Positions 1 through 9,155 of a DNA stretch of 64,000 bases are shown in pieces. Below the pieces are notes generated by a model that did no database searches, was not told where the DNA came from, and saw only the letters and a program-made list of their open reading frames with translations. Both the position numbers and the translations under genes were made by a program. The stretch covers positions 3,472,001-3,536,000 of the forward strand of contig NZ_CP041244.1 of the NCBI RefSeq assembly GCF_006547145.1, written 5' to 3'. The DNA comes from Actinomadura sp. WMMA1423. GTDB lineage: Bacteria > Actinomycetota > Actinomycetes > Streptosporangiales > Streptosporangiaceae. The number at the start of each line of letters is the position of its first letter. Positions within the stretch are counted from its first letter, which is position 1.

Positions 1-5
1 CCTTC

Positions 6-1277
6 ATGCGCCCAACCATCGCCCGCCTCACGGCCGTCGCGCTCGCGGCGCTCGCCGTCCCCGCCGCCGCGGGCACGGCCGCCGCCGACATCGCCCAGCC
101 GAAGGTGGTCTCCGCCAACCCGGTGAACAACACCCCGCACGTGCTGGACGGCACCGTCCGCGCCATCACGGTCGTGGGGAACTGGGTCGTCGTCGGCGGG
201 AACTTCGATGAGGTCCGCGAGGCAGGCAGCGGCAAGAAGACGCTCAAGCGGCACAACCTCTTCGCCTACGACATGCGGAACGGGAAGATCAGCACGGCGT
301 TCGTCCCGAAGGTCAACGGGACCGTCCACGCGCTGCAGCCCGGCTCCGGCGACTGGATCTACGCGGCCGGGACGTTCACCAGCGTCAACGGGGTCAAGAC
401 CGGCACGGTGACCGCGCTCAAGATCTCGACCAACAAGGTCCACGGCGGCTTCAAGCCGAACGTGAACTACCGGGTCAACACCATGGTGGTGCGCGGCTCC
501 CGGCTCTACATCGGCGGGTCCTTCACCAAGGCGGGCGGCAAGACGCGCACCGCGCTCGCGCGGGTCGACAGGCTCACGGGCGTGGCCGACGCCGGGTTCA
601 ACTTCACCGTCACCGACCCCCGGGCGGGCGACCTCAAGGTGTACCGGATGGCGGTCGACCCCACCGACACCCGCATGGTGATCAACGGGACGTTCACCCG
701 CGTGAACGGCCAGCGCCGGGTCCAGATCGCGATGATCAACCTGGGCAAGGGCACCGCGAAGCTGTCGACGTGGGCGACCGAGCGGTACGCCACGCCCTGC
801 AACCTCGCCGCGTTCGACACCTACATGCGCGGCATGGACTTCTCACCCGACGGCAAGTACTTCGTGGTCGTCACCACCGGCGGCCCCTACGGCCAGAGCC
901 AGCTCTGCGACTCGGCCGCCCGATGGGAGTCGACCCGCACCGGCTCGGGGCAGAAGCCGACCTGGGTCAACTGGACGGGCGGCGACACGCTGCTGTCCAC
1001 CTCAGTGACCGGTTCCGCCGTCTACGTGGGCGGGCACCAGCGCTGGCTGAACAACCCCTACGGACACGACTCCGCCGGTCCCGGCGCCGTGTCGCGCCCG
1101 GGCATCGCCGCGATCGACCCCAAGACCGGCAAGGCGCTGGCGTGGAACCCCACGCGGACGCTCGGCCACGGTGTCGAGACGCTGGTCGCCCACCCGAAGG
1201 GGCTGCTCGTCGGCAGCGACACCGACCAGCTCGGCCACGAGTACCACGGCCGTCTCGGAATGTTCCCCGCCGGCTGA
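6..1277 (+). CDS. Secreted beta-propeller (delta-60-like repeat) protein
   Basis: The 423-residue product starts with a clear Sec signal peptide (basic MRPTIAR, an Ala/Leu core, AxA cleavage near residues 25-27), so it is exported. The mature part repeats short blocks such as VVVGGNF, IYAAGTF, LYIGGSF and MVINGTF, each followed by a Thr/Asn/Gly turn. This is the pattern of a beta-propeller with delta-60-like repeats. It is a clear paralogue of the first ~430 residues of the larger protein at 3258-6098, sharing the opening block 'NxTPxVLDG' and the segment around 'DTYMRxxxFSPDGxYFVV', but it lacks the PKD and C-terminal domains. Only five bases precede the ATG, so the ribosome site is outside the window; the intact signal peptide supports this start. 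No catalytic residues are recognisable. A role in surface binding or polymer organisation is inference from the neighbouring polysaccharide genes. Confidence 0.85.
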   Translation: MRPTIARLTAVALAALAVPAAAGTAAADIAQPKVVSANPVNNTPHVLDGTVRAITVVGNWVVVGGNFDEVREAGSGKKTLKRHNLFAYDMRNGKISTAFVPKVNGTVHALQPGSGDWIYAAGTFTSVNGVKTGTVTALKISTNKVHGGFKPNVNYRVNTMVVRGSRLYIGGSFTKAGGKTRTALARVDRLTGVADAGFNFTVTDPRAGDLKVYRMAVDPTDTRMVINGTFTRVNGQRRVQIAMINLGKGTAKLSTWATERYATPCNLAAFDTYMRGMDFSPDGKYFVVVTTGGPYGQSQLCDSAARWESTRTGSGQKPTWVNWTGGDTLLSTSVTGSAVYVGGHQRWLNNPYGHDSAGPGAVSRPGIAAIDPKTGKALAWNPTRTLGHGVETLVAHPKGLLVGSDTDQLGHEYHGRLGMFPAG

Positions 1278-1334
1278 GCGGGCGACTCGTGGTGAGATAG
1301 GAGCGGGGCGACTCTGCGGGGAGGGGGCGGGCCG

Positions 1335-2936
1335 GTGGCCCAGCACGAACAGCGCGAGGTGTTCTCGGGCGGCCATCACCGGCCCGACGCGCGCCGCTCG
1401 CTGCCCGTACCGCCGGGCGGGCCGCCGCGCCGGCGCCGCGGGTCGCGCTCGTTCCTCTACTTCGCCACCGCGGGCACCCTGCTGGTCGTGGGCAGCTCCG
1501 CGGGCGCGATCGTCCTGTCGGGGAGCGGCACGACCCACAACGCCCGCACGGCCGCCGCGAACGGGCGCGCCGTCGTCCCCGCCGCGGCCGACACCTACGT
1601 GGTGCGCGAGATGCCCGGCACGGCGTTCGGCGACGCCCCGAAGATCACCGCCTCGGCGTGGCCCGGCTGGCACACCGAGGCCTACGTCGCCTTCGACGTG
1701 CCGCGCGGCACCCCGGCGGTCGCCTCGGCCCGCGTGGAGATGACGTTCGACCGGCTGGAGAACCGGCCGCGGCGCGTCGAGCTGCGCTCGCTGCCCGGCG
1801 CCTGGACGGAGTCCGGCACGTCCTGGGCCAACCGCCCGGTCGCCGGGCCCGTCGTGGCGACCGCCCCCGCGAACTCGGGGAAGGTGTCCTTCGACGTCGG
1901 CGAGCTGGTGACCGGCCCCGGCCACTACGCGTTCGCCATCACCGGCCAGGGCCGCCGGACGGCGGTCTCGCTGCGCTCCAGGGAGGCCGGCGACGGGCCG
2001 CGCCTCGTCCTGCGGACCCGTCCCGGCGCGCCCGCGCCGAGGCCGAGCAGGTCTCCGGAGACGTCCGGCACGGCGCTTCCCGCGCCCGGGGCGGAACCGA
2101 CCTGGGAGGCCCCGCAGCCGGTGAAGACCCCCCGGACGTCCCCGGGCGGCGGCCGGACGCTCTGCGGGCTCTCCCTGGAGCTCAAGCCGGGTGAGACGTT
2201 CCAGAAGGCCCTCTCCCGCATGGACGCCGCGTACGGCGGCCTGGAGACGGTCCGCCTGTTCTACCAGGGCGTCCCGCCCGCGTGGCCCGGCAAGCCCGAC
2301 ACCGGGAAGCGCCCGCCGATCATCTCGTTCAAGCTGGCGCCCAAGGACGTGCTCGCCGGCAGGTACGACCAGGCGATGACCCGCTGGTTCGCCACCGCCC
2401 CCCGCGACCGCGACCTCTACTGGGTCTTCTACCACGAGCCCGAGGACAACATCGCCGCGGGCGAGTTCACCGCCGCCGACTACCGCGCCGCGTGGCGGCG
2501 GCTCCGGTCCCTCGCCGACAAGGCGGGCAACCCGCGCCTCCACGCCACCCTCGTCCTGATGGGCTGGAGCCTCGACCCGCTGTCCAAGCGCGACTGGCGC
2601 GACTACTACCCGGGCCGCGACGTGATCCAGGTCCTCGGCTGGGACGTCTACAACCTCGGCTGGAAGAAGGGCCGCTACGACGACCCGGCCACCATGTACG
2701 ACCGCGTCGTCGCCACCAGCAAGGGCGAGAACCTCCCGTTCGGCATCGCCGAGACCGGCAGCTACCTCGTCGCGGGCGACAACGGCGACAAGCGCGCCGC
2801 GTGGCTCCGCGCCACGAACGCCTACCTCGCCAAGCGGAACGCCCTCTGGGTCGCCTACTTCGACCTCGACTGGAGCACCGGCGACTTCCGCCTGCTCGAC
2901 TCGCAGAGCCGCCAGGCCTGGAGCGACTTCTGCTGA
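1335..2936 (+). CDS. Membrane-anchored DNRLRE + GH26-like glycoside hydrolase
   Basis: The 533-residue protein starts at GTG behind a G-rich ribosome site (GGGGAGGGGG). A basic cytoplasmic stretch (~1-36) precedes one transmembrane segment (~37-60). Next comes a DNRLRE/CBM-like beta domain (~75-235, with 'AYVAFDVP' and 'GTSWANRP'), a Pro/Ser/Thr linker (~236-275) and a TIM-barrel-like domain (~276-533). In the last domain 'FYHEPED' places a His-Glu pair at E368, fitting the GH26 acid/base, and 'FGIAETGS' places E473 as the likely nucleophile. GH26 enzymes cut beta-mannans or related glycans, so this would be an extracytoplasmic, tethered polysaccharide hydrolase; the substrate is unknown. A family relative at 40657-41856 is a lipoprotein. 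The stop lies a few bases before a dispersed repeat shared with two other gene ends. Confidence 0.8.
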   Translation: MAQHEQREVFSGGHHRPDARRSLPVPPGGPPRRRRGSRSFLYFATAGTLLVVGSSAGAIVLSGSGTTHNARTAAANGRAVVPAAADTYVVREMPGTAFGDAPKITASAWPGWHTEAYVAFDVPRGTPAVASARVEMTFDRLENRPRRVELRSLPGAWTESGTSWANRPVAGPVVATAPANSGKVSFDVGELVTGPGHYAFAITGQGRRTAVSLRSREAGDGPRLVLRTRPGAPAPRPSRSPETSGTALPAPGAEPTWEAPQPVKTPRTSPGGGRTLCGLSLELKPGETFQKALSRMDAAYGGLETVRLFYQGVPPAWPGKPDTGKRPPIISFKLAPKDVLAGRYDQAMTRWFATAPRDRDLYWVFYHEPEDNIAAGEFTAADYRAAWRRLRSLADKAGNPRLHATLVLMGWSLDPLSKRDWRDYYPGRDVIQVLGWDVYNLGWKKGRYDDPATMYDRVVATSKGENLPFGIAETGSYLVAGDNGDKRAAWLRATNAYLAKRNALWVAYFDLDWSTGDFRLLDSQSRQAWSDFC

Positions 2937-2942
2937 CGGTCG

Positions 2943-3114
2943 TGTTTACTCAGTCCCGGCCCACTCCGCTCGCCTAGCGGCTCGCTACGTGACCGTTCCT
3001 GGGCGAACGCGGCATCGCTTCGCGATCTGCCCGGCTCCGCTCGCCTCCGGCTTCGCTCCACCGGCCAGGTCACGCGTTCGCGCGCGTGGCTAGGGCCTTC
3101 GAGACACGCACTCT
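2943..3114 (-). repeat. Dispersed ~170 bp structured repeat, copy 1
   Basis: First of three near-identical elements (others at 35317-35491 and 48245-48410). This copy runs in the opposite orientation to those two. Shared landmarks, read on the minus strand, are a CTAG/CTCGAAG entry, GCGCGCGAACGCGTGACC, CCGGTGGAGCGAAGCCGG, GATCGCGAAGCGATGC and AGTGGGCCGGGAC. The element is full of internal inverted repeats (ATCGC-GAA-GCGAT; an outer GTGACC...GGTCAC pair). It begins within about ten bases of the hydrolase stop codon and sits between convergent genes. Open frames through it are by-products of GC content. Confidence 0.85.
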
Positions 3115-3204
3115 AGGCCCGGCTAGGGAGCGTTGCCGGGCGGGGTGTTCCGGACTCCGGGGAAGAGGGCGCCCGTCTCCCGGAGGCCTCTTTCACGCGA
3201 CGCA

Positions 3205-3239
3205 CGACGCCCCCCGCCGGAGACCGGTGGGGGGCGTCG
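3205..3239 (-). terminator. Strong hairpin terminator of the PKD/propeller gene
   Basis: A 16-bp stem (CGACGCCCCCCGCCGG pairing with its complement, one G-T pair) with a 3-nt AGA loop lies 19 nt beyond the stop of the minus-strand gene. There is no long T tract, as is usual in high-GC actinomycetes. It may also stop convergent plus-strand reading. Confidence 0.8.
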
Positions 3240-3257
3240 CGCGTGCGGTGGTGCTTG

Positions 3258-6098
3258 CTACTTGCGGGCCAGGATGATGGTCCACATCGCGGCGCGGCTG
3301 GCGGCGTCGGTCGTCGCCGTCTTGCCACCGTAGGTGCCGGTGGCGACCGTGCCGTTGCTGTCGCCCACCAGGGCCGTGATCCGGCCGCTGCCCGAGCCGA
3401 TCCCGGTGCCGCGGGTCTCCACCCCGGCCGGGGCCGTCCAGGACGTGGTGCTGGACGACTTGTCGGCCCAGTACGTGACCGCCCACGATCCGGCGGCGTC
3501 CACCTGCGCGGACGGGCTGGTGTGGTCGGTGACGGAGCCGGGGTCGCCGGTCTTGGCCACCGCCGCCACCGGGTCGGTGGCGTTGGTGCCCTCGTAGGCG
3601 AGCAGCCGGATGTCGGCCTTGGTGTAGGCGCTGAGCCCGATGGCGACCTGTGAGCCGGCGTCTCCGGCCTGGGCCACGCGCTTCCAGACGACGGACGTCG
3701 CGGTGCCCGCCGCCTGCGTGCCGACCTGCGTCCAGCCGGACGGCGGGGTCGTCAGCGTCGCGTCGCTGCTGTTGAACGTCAGCATCAGCAGCATGCCGTC
3801 ACCGGGCTGGACCGCCGGCGGCACCTGGGCCGAGGCCGTGGTGACGTTGCCGTTGCCGCCCGAGCCGCCCCGGTAGCCGATGTTCGCCTGGTTCGGGGCG
3901 ACCGTCACCTCCTGGGACTTGGTGCCCTTGCCGCCGCGGTCGTCGGTCACCGTCAGCTTCACCGTGTAGTTCCCGGCCGCGCCGAACGCGTGCTGCGGCG
4001 TGGCGCCGGTGCCGTTCTGGCCGTCGCCGAAGTCCCACTCGTAGGAGGCGATGGAACCGTCGGAGTCGGACGAGCCCGTCGCGTTGAACGCGCAGTCGAG
4101 CGCGTCGCAGTCGGCGGTGAACGCGGCGCTCGGCGGCTGGTTCGGCGTCCCCGCGAAGAGGAACACCGTCCGGCCGCGCCAGTCGGCGGTGCTGACCTCG
4201 GTCGACGACCCGGACGGCACGCCCGCCGCCGAGAACGCGACCCGGTAGAGCCGGCCGTTGCCGCTGTTCACGTAGTACAGGTTGCCTCCGTTGACGAACA
4301 TGCCGCCCACGGAGCTCCAGCTCATGCCCGGCAGGTTGCCGACGGCGACCGACTCCTGCGCGCCGACGACGTTGCTCTCCGGGTTGAACGTCCGGTAGTA
4401 GAGCGAGGACTGCCCGCGCGTGTAGTAGATCCGGCCCTTGGCGAAGAACATCCCGGTGATGTTCGGCACCTGGGAGTGCCAGGTCGTCATGTTGGTGAGC
4501 TGGTCGGCGGTGTTGATCGTGGTGGCCGCGCCGAGCGCGGTGCCGTCGAACGAGCGGCGCCGGAACAGGCCGTCGGACGAGCCGTAGAAGAGCTCGCCGT
4601 TGACCATGAAGGCGCCGCGCGCGGTCCGCCAGTCGACGCCCGCGGTGTCGTCGTTGACCACGGCGCCGGTGGTGGTGCCGTCGAACGAGCGGTGCCGCAG
4701 GTAGTTGACGGCCCCGAGGCCGGTGCCGCCGCCGGAGTAGACGTTCCCGGGCAGCTCGCCGGTGCTGTAGGCGGGGATGGTCGCGCCGCCCGCGACCGGG
4801 AACAGCGCGAGCTTCTGGTGGAACTCGCCGCCGACGTTGTCGGTGTCGCTGCCGATCCACAGGCCCTCGTCGGTGGCCAGCATGTCGAACACGCCGACGC
4901 CCTTGTCACGGCCCGGGTTCCAGCTGAACGGCAGGCCGCTGACCGGGTCGAGCGCGACGATGCCCTCGCGGCCGACGGCGCCCTGGCCGGGGCTGTCGCC
5001 GGCGAACGGGTTGTTCGCCCACCGGAAGTGGCCGCCGGTGTAGACGGCCGTGTCAGTGATCTCCACGGCGTAGGTGGTGTCGCCCCCGGTGTAGTTCACC
5101 CAGGTCGGCTGCTGGCCGCCGCCGGTGGTGGCGCTCTCCCAGCGGGCCTGGGTGTCGCACAGCTTCGCGGAGCCGCCGTAGGCGCCGGTGGTCGTCACCA
5201 CGAAGTACCCGCCGTCCGGAGAGAACTCCACGTCGCGCATGTAGGTGTCGAACGACTGCGAGCACTGGTCGGCGTAGCGGACGGTGTCCCAGTTCGCGAG
5301 CTGGGCGGACTGGCCGGAGAGGTCCACCATGACGATCTGCCGGCGGGTGCTGCCCGCGACCGAGTTGAAGTTGCCGACGCCGACGAGCTTGGAGCCGTCG
5401 GGGCTGACGTCCATCTTGTAGATCTGGGTGACGCCGTCGCCGGTCTGGGTGCCGGCGATGTTCAGGTCCACGAAGTCGTCGCGGGCCCCCGTCTGGGGGT
5501 CGAGCGCGGCGAGGGCCGCCCGCGCGGCGCCGCCGACCGTCGCGAAGGTGCCGCCGACGTACAGCCGGCCGCCCGCCATCCGCAGGTCGCGGACCTTGGC
5601 GTCGAGCTGCGGGTTGAACGCGGCGATGGGGGCGCCGGTCTGGGCGTTGATCCTGGCGAGCACGAAGTGCCGGACGCCGTTGATGTAGCCGAAGCTTCCG
5701 CCGACGTAGATCGACTGACCGTCGGGGGCGGGCAGCAGCGCGCTGGCCTCGCCCTTGTCGAGGTTGGGCGCGAAGTCCGGGTCGACGGCGCCGGTGGCGG
5801 CGTCGAAGGCGAACATCCGGTTGCGGACCAGCGTCGGCTTGTTGGCCCCGGGCTCCTTCACCTGGGTGAACGAGCCGCCGACATAGATCTTGCCGCCGAT
5901 CTTGATGATCGACTTGACCTCGCCGTCCAGCACGTTCGGCGTGTAGTTCGCCGGGTCGGCGTTGACGACCTTCCCGTGCCCGGGTTCGGATCCCCTCTGG
6001 TCCGCCCGCGCCGGGGTGCCCGCGGCCAGGCTCCCCGTAAGCGTCCCCAGCGCGAGCGCGGCCCCCGCGGCCAGAGCCCCCCACCTGCGTCTGCCCAT
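3258..6098 (-). CDS. Secreted beta-propeller protein with PKD domain
   Basis: The 946-residue exported protein has a signal peptide (~1-32, RRR followed by an Ala/Leu core, cut near 'ARA'). A beta-propeller region (~40-430) is paralogous to the protein at 6-1277, with repeats of the type IYVGGSF. A second repeat region (~440-650) carries 'RRSFDGT' and 'LYYVNSGNGRLYRVAF' units. One PKD domain follows (~655-735, 'YEWDFGDGQ' and 'VTDDRGG'), then a C-terminal beta domain (~740-946) seen in other actinomycete surface proteins. The start is supported by GGAGG five bases before ATG. PKD domains usually mediate protein or carbohydrate contacts, so a cell-surface or matrix role is likely; no catalytic site is visible. 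It is transcribed away from the polysaccharide operon, across a 397-bp divergent control region. Confidence 0.87.
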   Translation of the reverse strand: MGRRRWGALAAGAALALGTLTGSLAAGTPARADQRGSEPGHGKVVNADPANYTPNVLDGEVKSIIKIGGKIYVGGSFTQVKEPGANKPTLVRNRMFAFDAATGAVDPDFAPNLDKGEASALLPAPDGQSIYVGGSFGYINGVRHFVLARINAQTGAPIAAFNPQLDAKVRDLRMAGGRLYVGGTFATVGGAARAALAALDPQTGARDDFVDLNIAGTQTGDGVTQIYKMDVSPDGSKLVGVGNFNSVAGSTRRQIVMVDLSGQSAQLANWDTVRYADQCSQSFDTYMRDVEFSPDGGYFVVTTTGAYGGSAKLCDTQARWESATTGGGQQPTWVNYTGGDTTYAVEITDTAVYTGGHFRWANNPFAGDSPGQGAVGREGIVALDPVSGLPFSWNPGRDKGVGVFDMLATDEGLWIGSDTDNVGGEFHQKLALFPVAGGATIPAYSTGELPGNVYSGGGTGLGAVNYLRHRSFDGTTTGAVVNDDTAGVDWRTARGAFMVNGELFYGSSDGLFRRRSFDGTALGAATTINTADQLTNMTTWHSQVPNITGMFFAKGRIYYTRGQSSLYYRTFNPESNVVGAQESVAVGNLPGMSWSSVGGMFVNGGNLYYVNSGNGRLYRVAFSAAGVPSGSSTEVSTADWRGRTVFLFAGTPNQPPSAAFTADCDALDCAFNATGSSDSDGSIASYEWDFGDGQNGTGATPQHAFGAAGNYTVKLTVTDDRGGKGTKSQEVTVAPNQANIGYRGGSGGNGNVTTASAQVPPAVQPGDGMLLMLTFNSSDATLTTPPSGWTQVGTQAAGTATSVVWKRVAQAGDAGSQVAIGLSAYTKADIRLLAYEGTNATDPVAAVAKTGDPGSVTDHTSPSAQVDAAGSWAVTYWADKSSSTTSWTAPAGVETRGTGIGSGSGRITALVGDSNGTVATGTYGGKTATTDAASRAAMWTIILARK

Positions 6099-6495
6099 CG
6101 ACCCCTCCGTGCAGAATAGAAGTAAGCCACCGTGCTCTCAGATGAGGCACACGGCGCCGCGCAATCGTAGCCAGCGAGCCGCCCGAACTACCGTTTGATC
6201 AGTAACTTTTCGGTATTTCCACCGAACACCATTGCGGTCCGTTGACCGCGGAGCGCCGGACGAGGCCCATGGGGCACGCCCATCGCGCCTCGCGGGGTAC
6301 GCTGCGCACCTCGGAAGGACGCTCGCCGGGCCTCTCCGGAGGACCGGACCGAGTGGCCGGACATGGCCACCGTCCGCTGTCCTCCCTGGTAAGAGGCGGG
6401 ACGTCCACCACCAGGGGCGGCGTGCCTCCGGGTCCGGACGGCACGGTCCGCGGTCCGAGGCGCGTCCCAGGGGAAACGGAGCGGGATTGTCGGGG
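6099..6495. promoter_or_regulatory. Divergent intergenic region upstream of the polysaccharide operon
   Basis: These 397 bp separate the minus-strand PKD gene from the plus-strand polysaccharide operon. Most reading frames here are open only because of GC content and none resembles a protein. The stretch 6175-6235 is relatively AT-rich and is the best place for the two promoters. I could not identify a convincing -35/-10 pair or an operator. Confidence 0.45.
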
Positions 6496-7932
6496 ATGCG
6501 AGGGATCGCGGGAGGCACCCCTCTCGCACCGCCGCGGCTGCTGCCCTGGCGCCTGCGGCCGGGGTGGGCGCTCAGCGTCGCGCTGCTCGGCTTCCCCGTC
6601 TGGTGGCTGCTCGGCCTGGCGAACGTCGTCCTGCTGGTCATCAGCGTCCCCATGGCCATGACGCTGTGGCGGCGGCGCGGCACGCTCGTAGCGCCCAGCG
6701 GCTTCGGAGCGTGGCTGTTCTTCCTGCTGTGGGTCGTGCTGGGCGTGCTCGTGCTCTGGGCCGACGCGCCCCTCGCCGAGCCGGGCGGCGGGTTCAGCCG
6801 CCTGCTGGTGTACGGCTACCGGCTCGCGTGGTACCTGTCCTCCACCATCGTGCTGCTCTACGTCGGCAACATGAGCGAGCGGGAGCTGCCCTCGGGCAAG
6901 GTCGGCAGGCTCCTCGGCTACATGTTCATCGTGACGGCCGTCGGCGGGCTGGTCGGTTCCTTCTTCCCCTCGATCCAGCTCACCTCGCCGGTGGAGATGG
7001 TGCTGCCGCACGGGCTGACCTCCAACTCCTTCGTCCGCGACATCGTCCACCCGAAGGTCGCCGACATCGAGTCGATCCTCGGATTCGAGCAGTCCCGGCC
7101 GATGGCGCCGTTCGCCTACGCCAACACCTGGGGCTCGGCCTACGCGTTCTTCCTGCCGTACTTCCTGCTGACCTGGATCGTCCGCGCCGGCATGCGGCGC
7201 CGCGTGTTCGGGCTGGCCGTCCTCGTCGCGTCGCTTTGGCCGGTCGTGTACTCGCTGAACCGCGGACTGTGGGGGGCCCTCGGCGCGATCGGCCTGTTCG
7301 GCGTCGTGAAGCTGCTCCAGGTGGGCGGGCCCCGCGTGATCGCCTGGACGGCCGGGATGGCCGCGGCGGGCGCGATCGTCGTGGCGCTGTCGCCGCTGCC
7401 CGGCCTCGTCCAGGACCGCCTCGACAACCCCCACAGCAACAACCGCCGCACGCTGCTGGCCGAGGAGACCACCCGCAGCGCCCTGACCGGTTCCCCGCTG
7501 GTCGGGTTCGGCTCCACGCGCAACGTCCAGGGCGACCTCGGCCAGGTCTCCGGGGGCGACAAGATCGGCTGCAAGGCGTGCGGCTCGCCGCCGCTCGGCA
7601 CGCAGGGCCATCTGTGGCTGCTGCTGTTCGCCAACGGCATCGTGGGGACGATCGCGTTCTGCGCGTTCTTCGCCGTCCGGTTCCTGAGGCACTGCAGTGA
7701 GCGCGGCGCGTACTCCCTGGCGGGCTGCTCCGTCCTGATCGCCTGCGGCCTGTTCATGATCACTTACGACATGGTGGAGGTACCGCTGTACACGGTGATG
7801 ATCGCTGTGGGGCTGATGTGGCGGGCGAGCCGCGACGCCCGCACCGAGGCGCGCCCGCGCGTCCGGTCCCGGGTCCCCGCCGAGGAGCAGGTCCCGGACG
7901 AGGACCGGCTCCCCGCCGAGGCGGCGCAGTGA
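6496..7932 (+). CDS. O-antigen ligase / Wzy-like polymerase membrane protein
   Basis: The ATG at 6496 gives a 478-residue, strongly hydrophobic protein with about ten transmembrane segments. There is a large extracytoplasmic loop (~residues 300-370) carrying 'DNPHSNNRRTLLAEET' and 'LVGFGSTRNV', then 'GTQGHLWLLLFANGIVG'. Hydrophobic segments around one long polar loop with Arg and His, plus an Arg-bearing 'NRRT' near the loop start, are typical of the O-antigen ligase/polymerase superfamily (Wzy, WaaL). The frame is open 88 codons further upstream, but that part is Arg/Gly-rich and non-hydrophobic, so I reject it. The gene opens the plus-strand operon and overlaps the next gene by 4 nt (GTGA). 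Expected role: joining polyprenyl-linked repeat units outside the membrane, or attaching finished polymer. Confidence 0.82.
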   Translation: MRGIAGGTPLAPPRLLPWRLRPGWALSVALLGFPVWWLLGLANVVLLVISVPMAMTLWRRRGTLVAPSGFGAWLFFLLWVVLGVLVLWADAPLAEPGGGFSRLLVYGYRLAWYLSSTIVLLYVGNMSERELPSGKVGRLLGYMFIVTAVGGLVGSFFPSIQLTSPVEMVLPHGLTSNSFVRDIVHPKVADIESILGFEQSRPMAPFAYANTWGSAYAFFLPYFLLTWIVRAGMRRRVFGLAVLVASLWPVVYSLNRGLWGALGAIGLFGVVKLLQVGGPRVIAWTAGMAAAGAIVVALSPLPGLVQDRLDNPHSNNRRTLLAEETTRSALTGSPLVGFGSTRNVQGDLGQVSGGDKIGCKACGSPPLGTQGHLWLLLFANGIVGTIAFCAFFAVRFLRHCSERGAYSLAGCSVLIACGLFMITYDMVEVPLYTVMIAVGLMWRASRDARTEARPRVRSRVPAEEQVPDEDRLPAEAAQ

Positions 7933-9155
7933 GCGGGCCGGATGAGACGCGGGCCGCGTGGATCAGGGCGGTCGAGGACCTGTGGCCGGACGCGCGGGTC
8001 GAGGCCGTGCCGCCGGGCCGGTCCGAGGGCGCGCGCCGCGAGCTGGCGTTCCTGCCGGACGCGAGGCGCCCGCGCCTGCTCGTCCCGGCGGGGATGCCGC
8101 GCGCCGCAGCGGCCGCGCTGCGCCGCTACAGCCACGACCTCGGCCTGAAGCAGCGCGCCTCCCGCGGGCTGACGGCGGCGGCGGTGCGCACAGGGCTGCC
8201 GGAGCGGACGCTGCGCGACCGGCTCCGCGTCACCGGCGGCGGCCCCAGCATCGAGGACCGGCTGTCGGAGCTGCTCGGCCGGCCGGTCGTGGTCAGCGTG
8301 GGGCTCGGGAGCGCCCGCGCCAACCGCAAGCCGATCCTGCACGCGCTCTCCCCGCGCGGCGAGGCCGTGGCGTTCGTCAAGATCGGCGACACCGGCACGG
8401 CCCGCGGGCTGCTCGCCGGCGAGGCCGCCGCCCTGTCCTACCTGGGCGAACGCCTGGCCGGTCCCGGCTCACCCGAGGGCCTGCACGTCCCCCGGCTCCT
8501 CCACCACGGGACGTGGCGCGAGCTGGACCTGCTCGTCCTCGAACCCCTCCCGACCGGTGCCCTCGGCCTGCGCCGGCGCGAGCAGGCCCCACTCGCCCAG
8601 ATGCGGACGCTGTTCGAGGTCGGCGGCGTCGAACGGGCACCGCTGCGCGGCAGCGCCTACTGGGAGGAGATGGCCGCGAGCCCCGGCCTGGTCCTCGACG
8701 AGCGCCAGCGCGACCGCTTCGGCGAGGTCGTCGAGCGCGTCGGCAAGGCGCACGGCGACCTGGTCCTCGACTTCGGCGCCTGGCACGGCGACTGGACGCC
8801 CTGGAACATGGCCTGGCACCGCGGCGTGCTGCGCCTGTGGGACTGGGAGCGCTTCTCGCGCGGCGTCCCGGCCGGGTTCGACCTGCTGCACTACCGGCTC
8901 CAGGAAGCGATGCGCACGGCGTCCGAGCCGCCCTACGCGACCTGGCCGGACGGCGCCGCCGCCCTTCTGGGGCCGCTCGGGCTCACCGGCCCCGCCGCAG
9001 AGGCGACCGTCCGGCTCTACCTGCTGGAGCTGTGCCGCCGCTACCTGCTGGCCGCCCAGGAACCGATCGGCGGGCCGCTGCGCGCCGACACCGAGCGGTT
9101 GCTCGCGCTCCTGCACGCCGACCAGCCGGAACCGACCCCCGGAGGAACTCCGTGA
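7929..9155 (+). CDS. APH-fold (phosphotransferase family) kinase of the polysaccharide locus
   Basis: The GTG start overlaps the previous stop in a GTGA junction, giving 408 residues. The C-terminal half has the aminoglycoside-phosphotransferase/choline-kinase signature: catalytic loop H286-G-D288...N293 ('HGDWTPWN') and a metal-binding 'D305-W-E'. An earlier 'EAAALSYLGERL' resembles the ATP-binding lobe. The first ~130 residues (a 'RRYSHDLGLKQRASR' stretch) match nothing I know. Lying between a polymerase and a sulfotransferase, it more plausibly phosphorylates a sugar, lipid carrier or polymer residue than an antibiotic, but the substrate cannot be read from the sequence. The 4-nt overlaps on both sides indicate translational coupling. 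Confidence 0.72.
   Translation: MSGPDETRAAWIRAVEDLWPDARVEAVPPGRSEGARRELAFLPDARRPRLLVPAGMPRAAAAALRRYSHDLGLKQRASRGLTAAAVRTGLPERTLRDRLRVTGGGPSIEDRLSELLGRPVVVSVGLGSARANRKPILHALSPRGEAVAFVKIGDTGTARGLLAGEAAALSYLGERLAGPGSPEGLHVPRLLHHGTWRELDLLVLEPLPTGALGLRRREQAPLAQMRTLFEVGGVERAPLRGSAYWEEMAASPGLVLDERQRDRFGEVVERVGKAHGDLVLDFGAWHGDWTPWNMAWHRGVLRLWDWERFSRGVPAGFDLLHYRLQEAMRTASEPPYATWPDGAAALLGPLGLTGPAAEATVRLYLLELCRRYLLAAQEPIGGPLRADTERLLALLHADQPEPTPGGTP

Noticed and set aside
2855..3073. Short protein-like frame 'PVERSRRRAEPG...' that recurs in all three dispersed repeats
   Set aside because: The same bases are conserved in all positions, not in a codon pattern; copies lie in gene-end gaps with no start signals, so the element is treated as non-coding DNA.
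3990..6119. Long plus-strand open frame (~709 codons) opposite the PKD/propeller gene
   Set aside because: It is the antisense shadow of a convincing exported protein; its Val/Gly/Ala/Arg composition is typical of high-GC shadows and it has no motif.
6232..6495. Longer start for the O-antigen-ligase-like protein
   Set aside because: The 88 extra codons are Arg/Gly/Pro-rich and polar, unlike the membrane protein, and overlap the promoter region.
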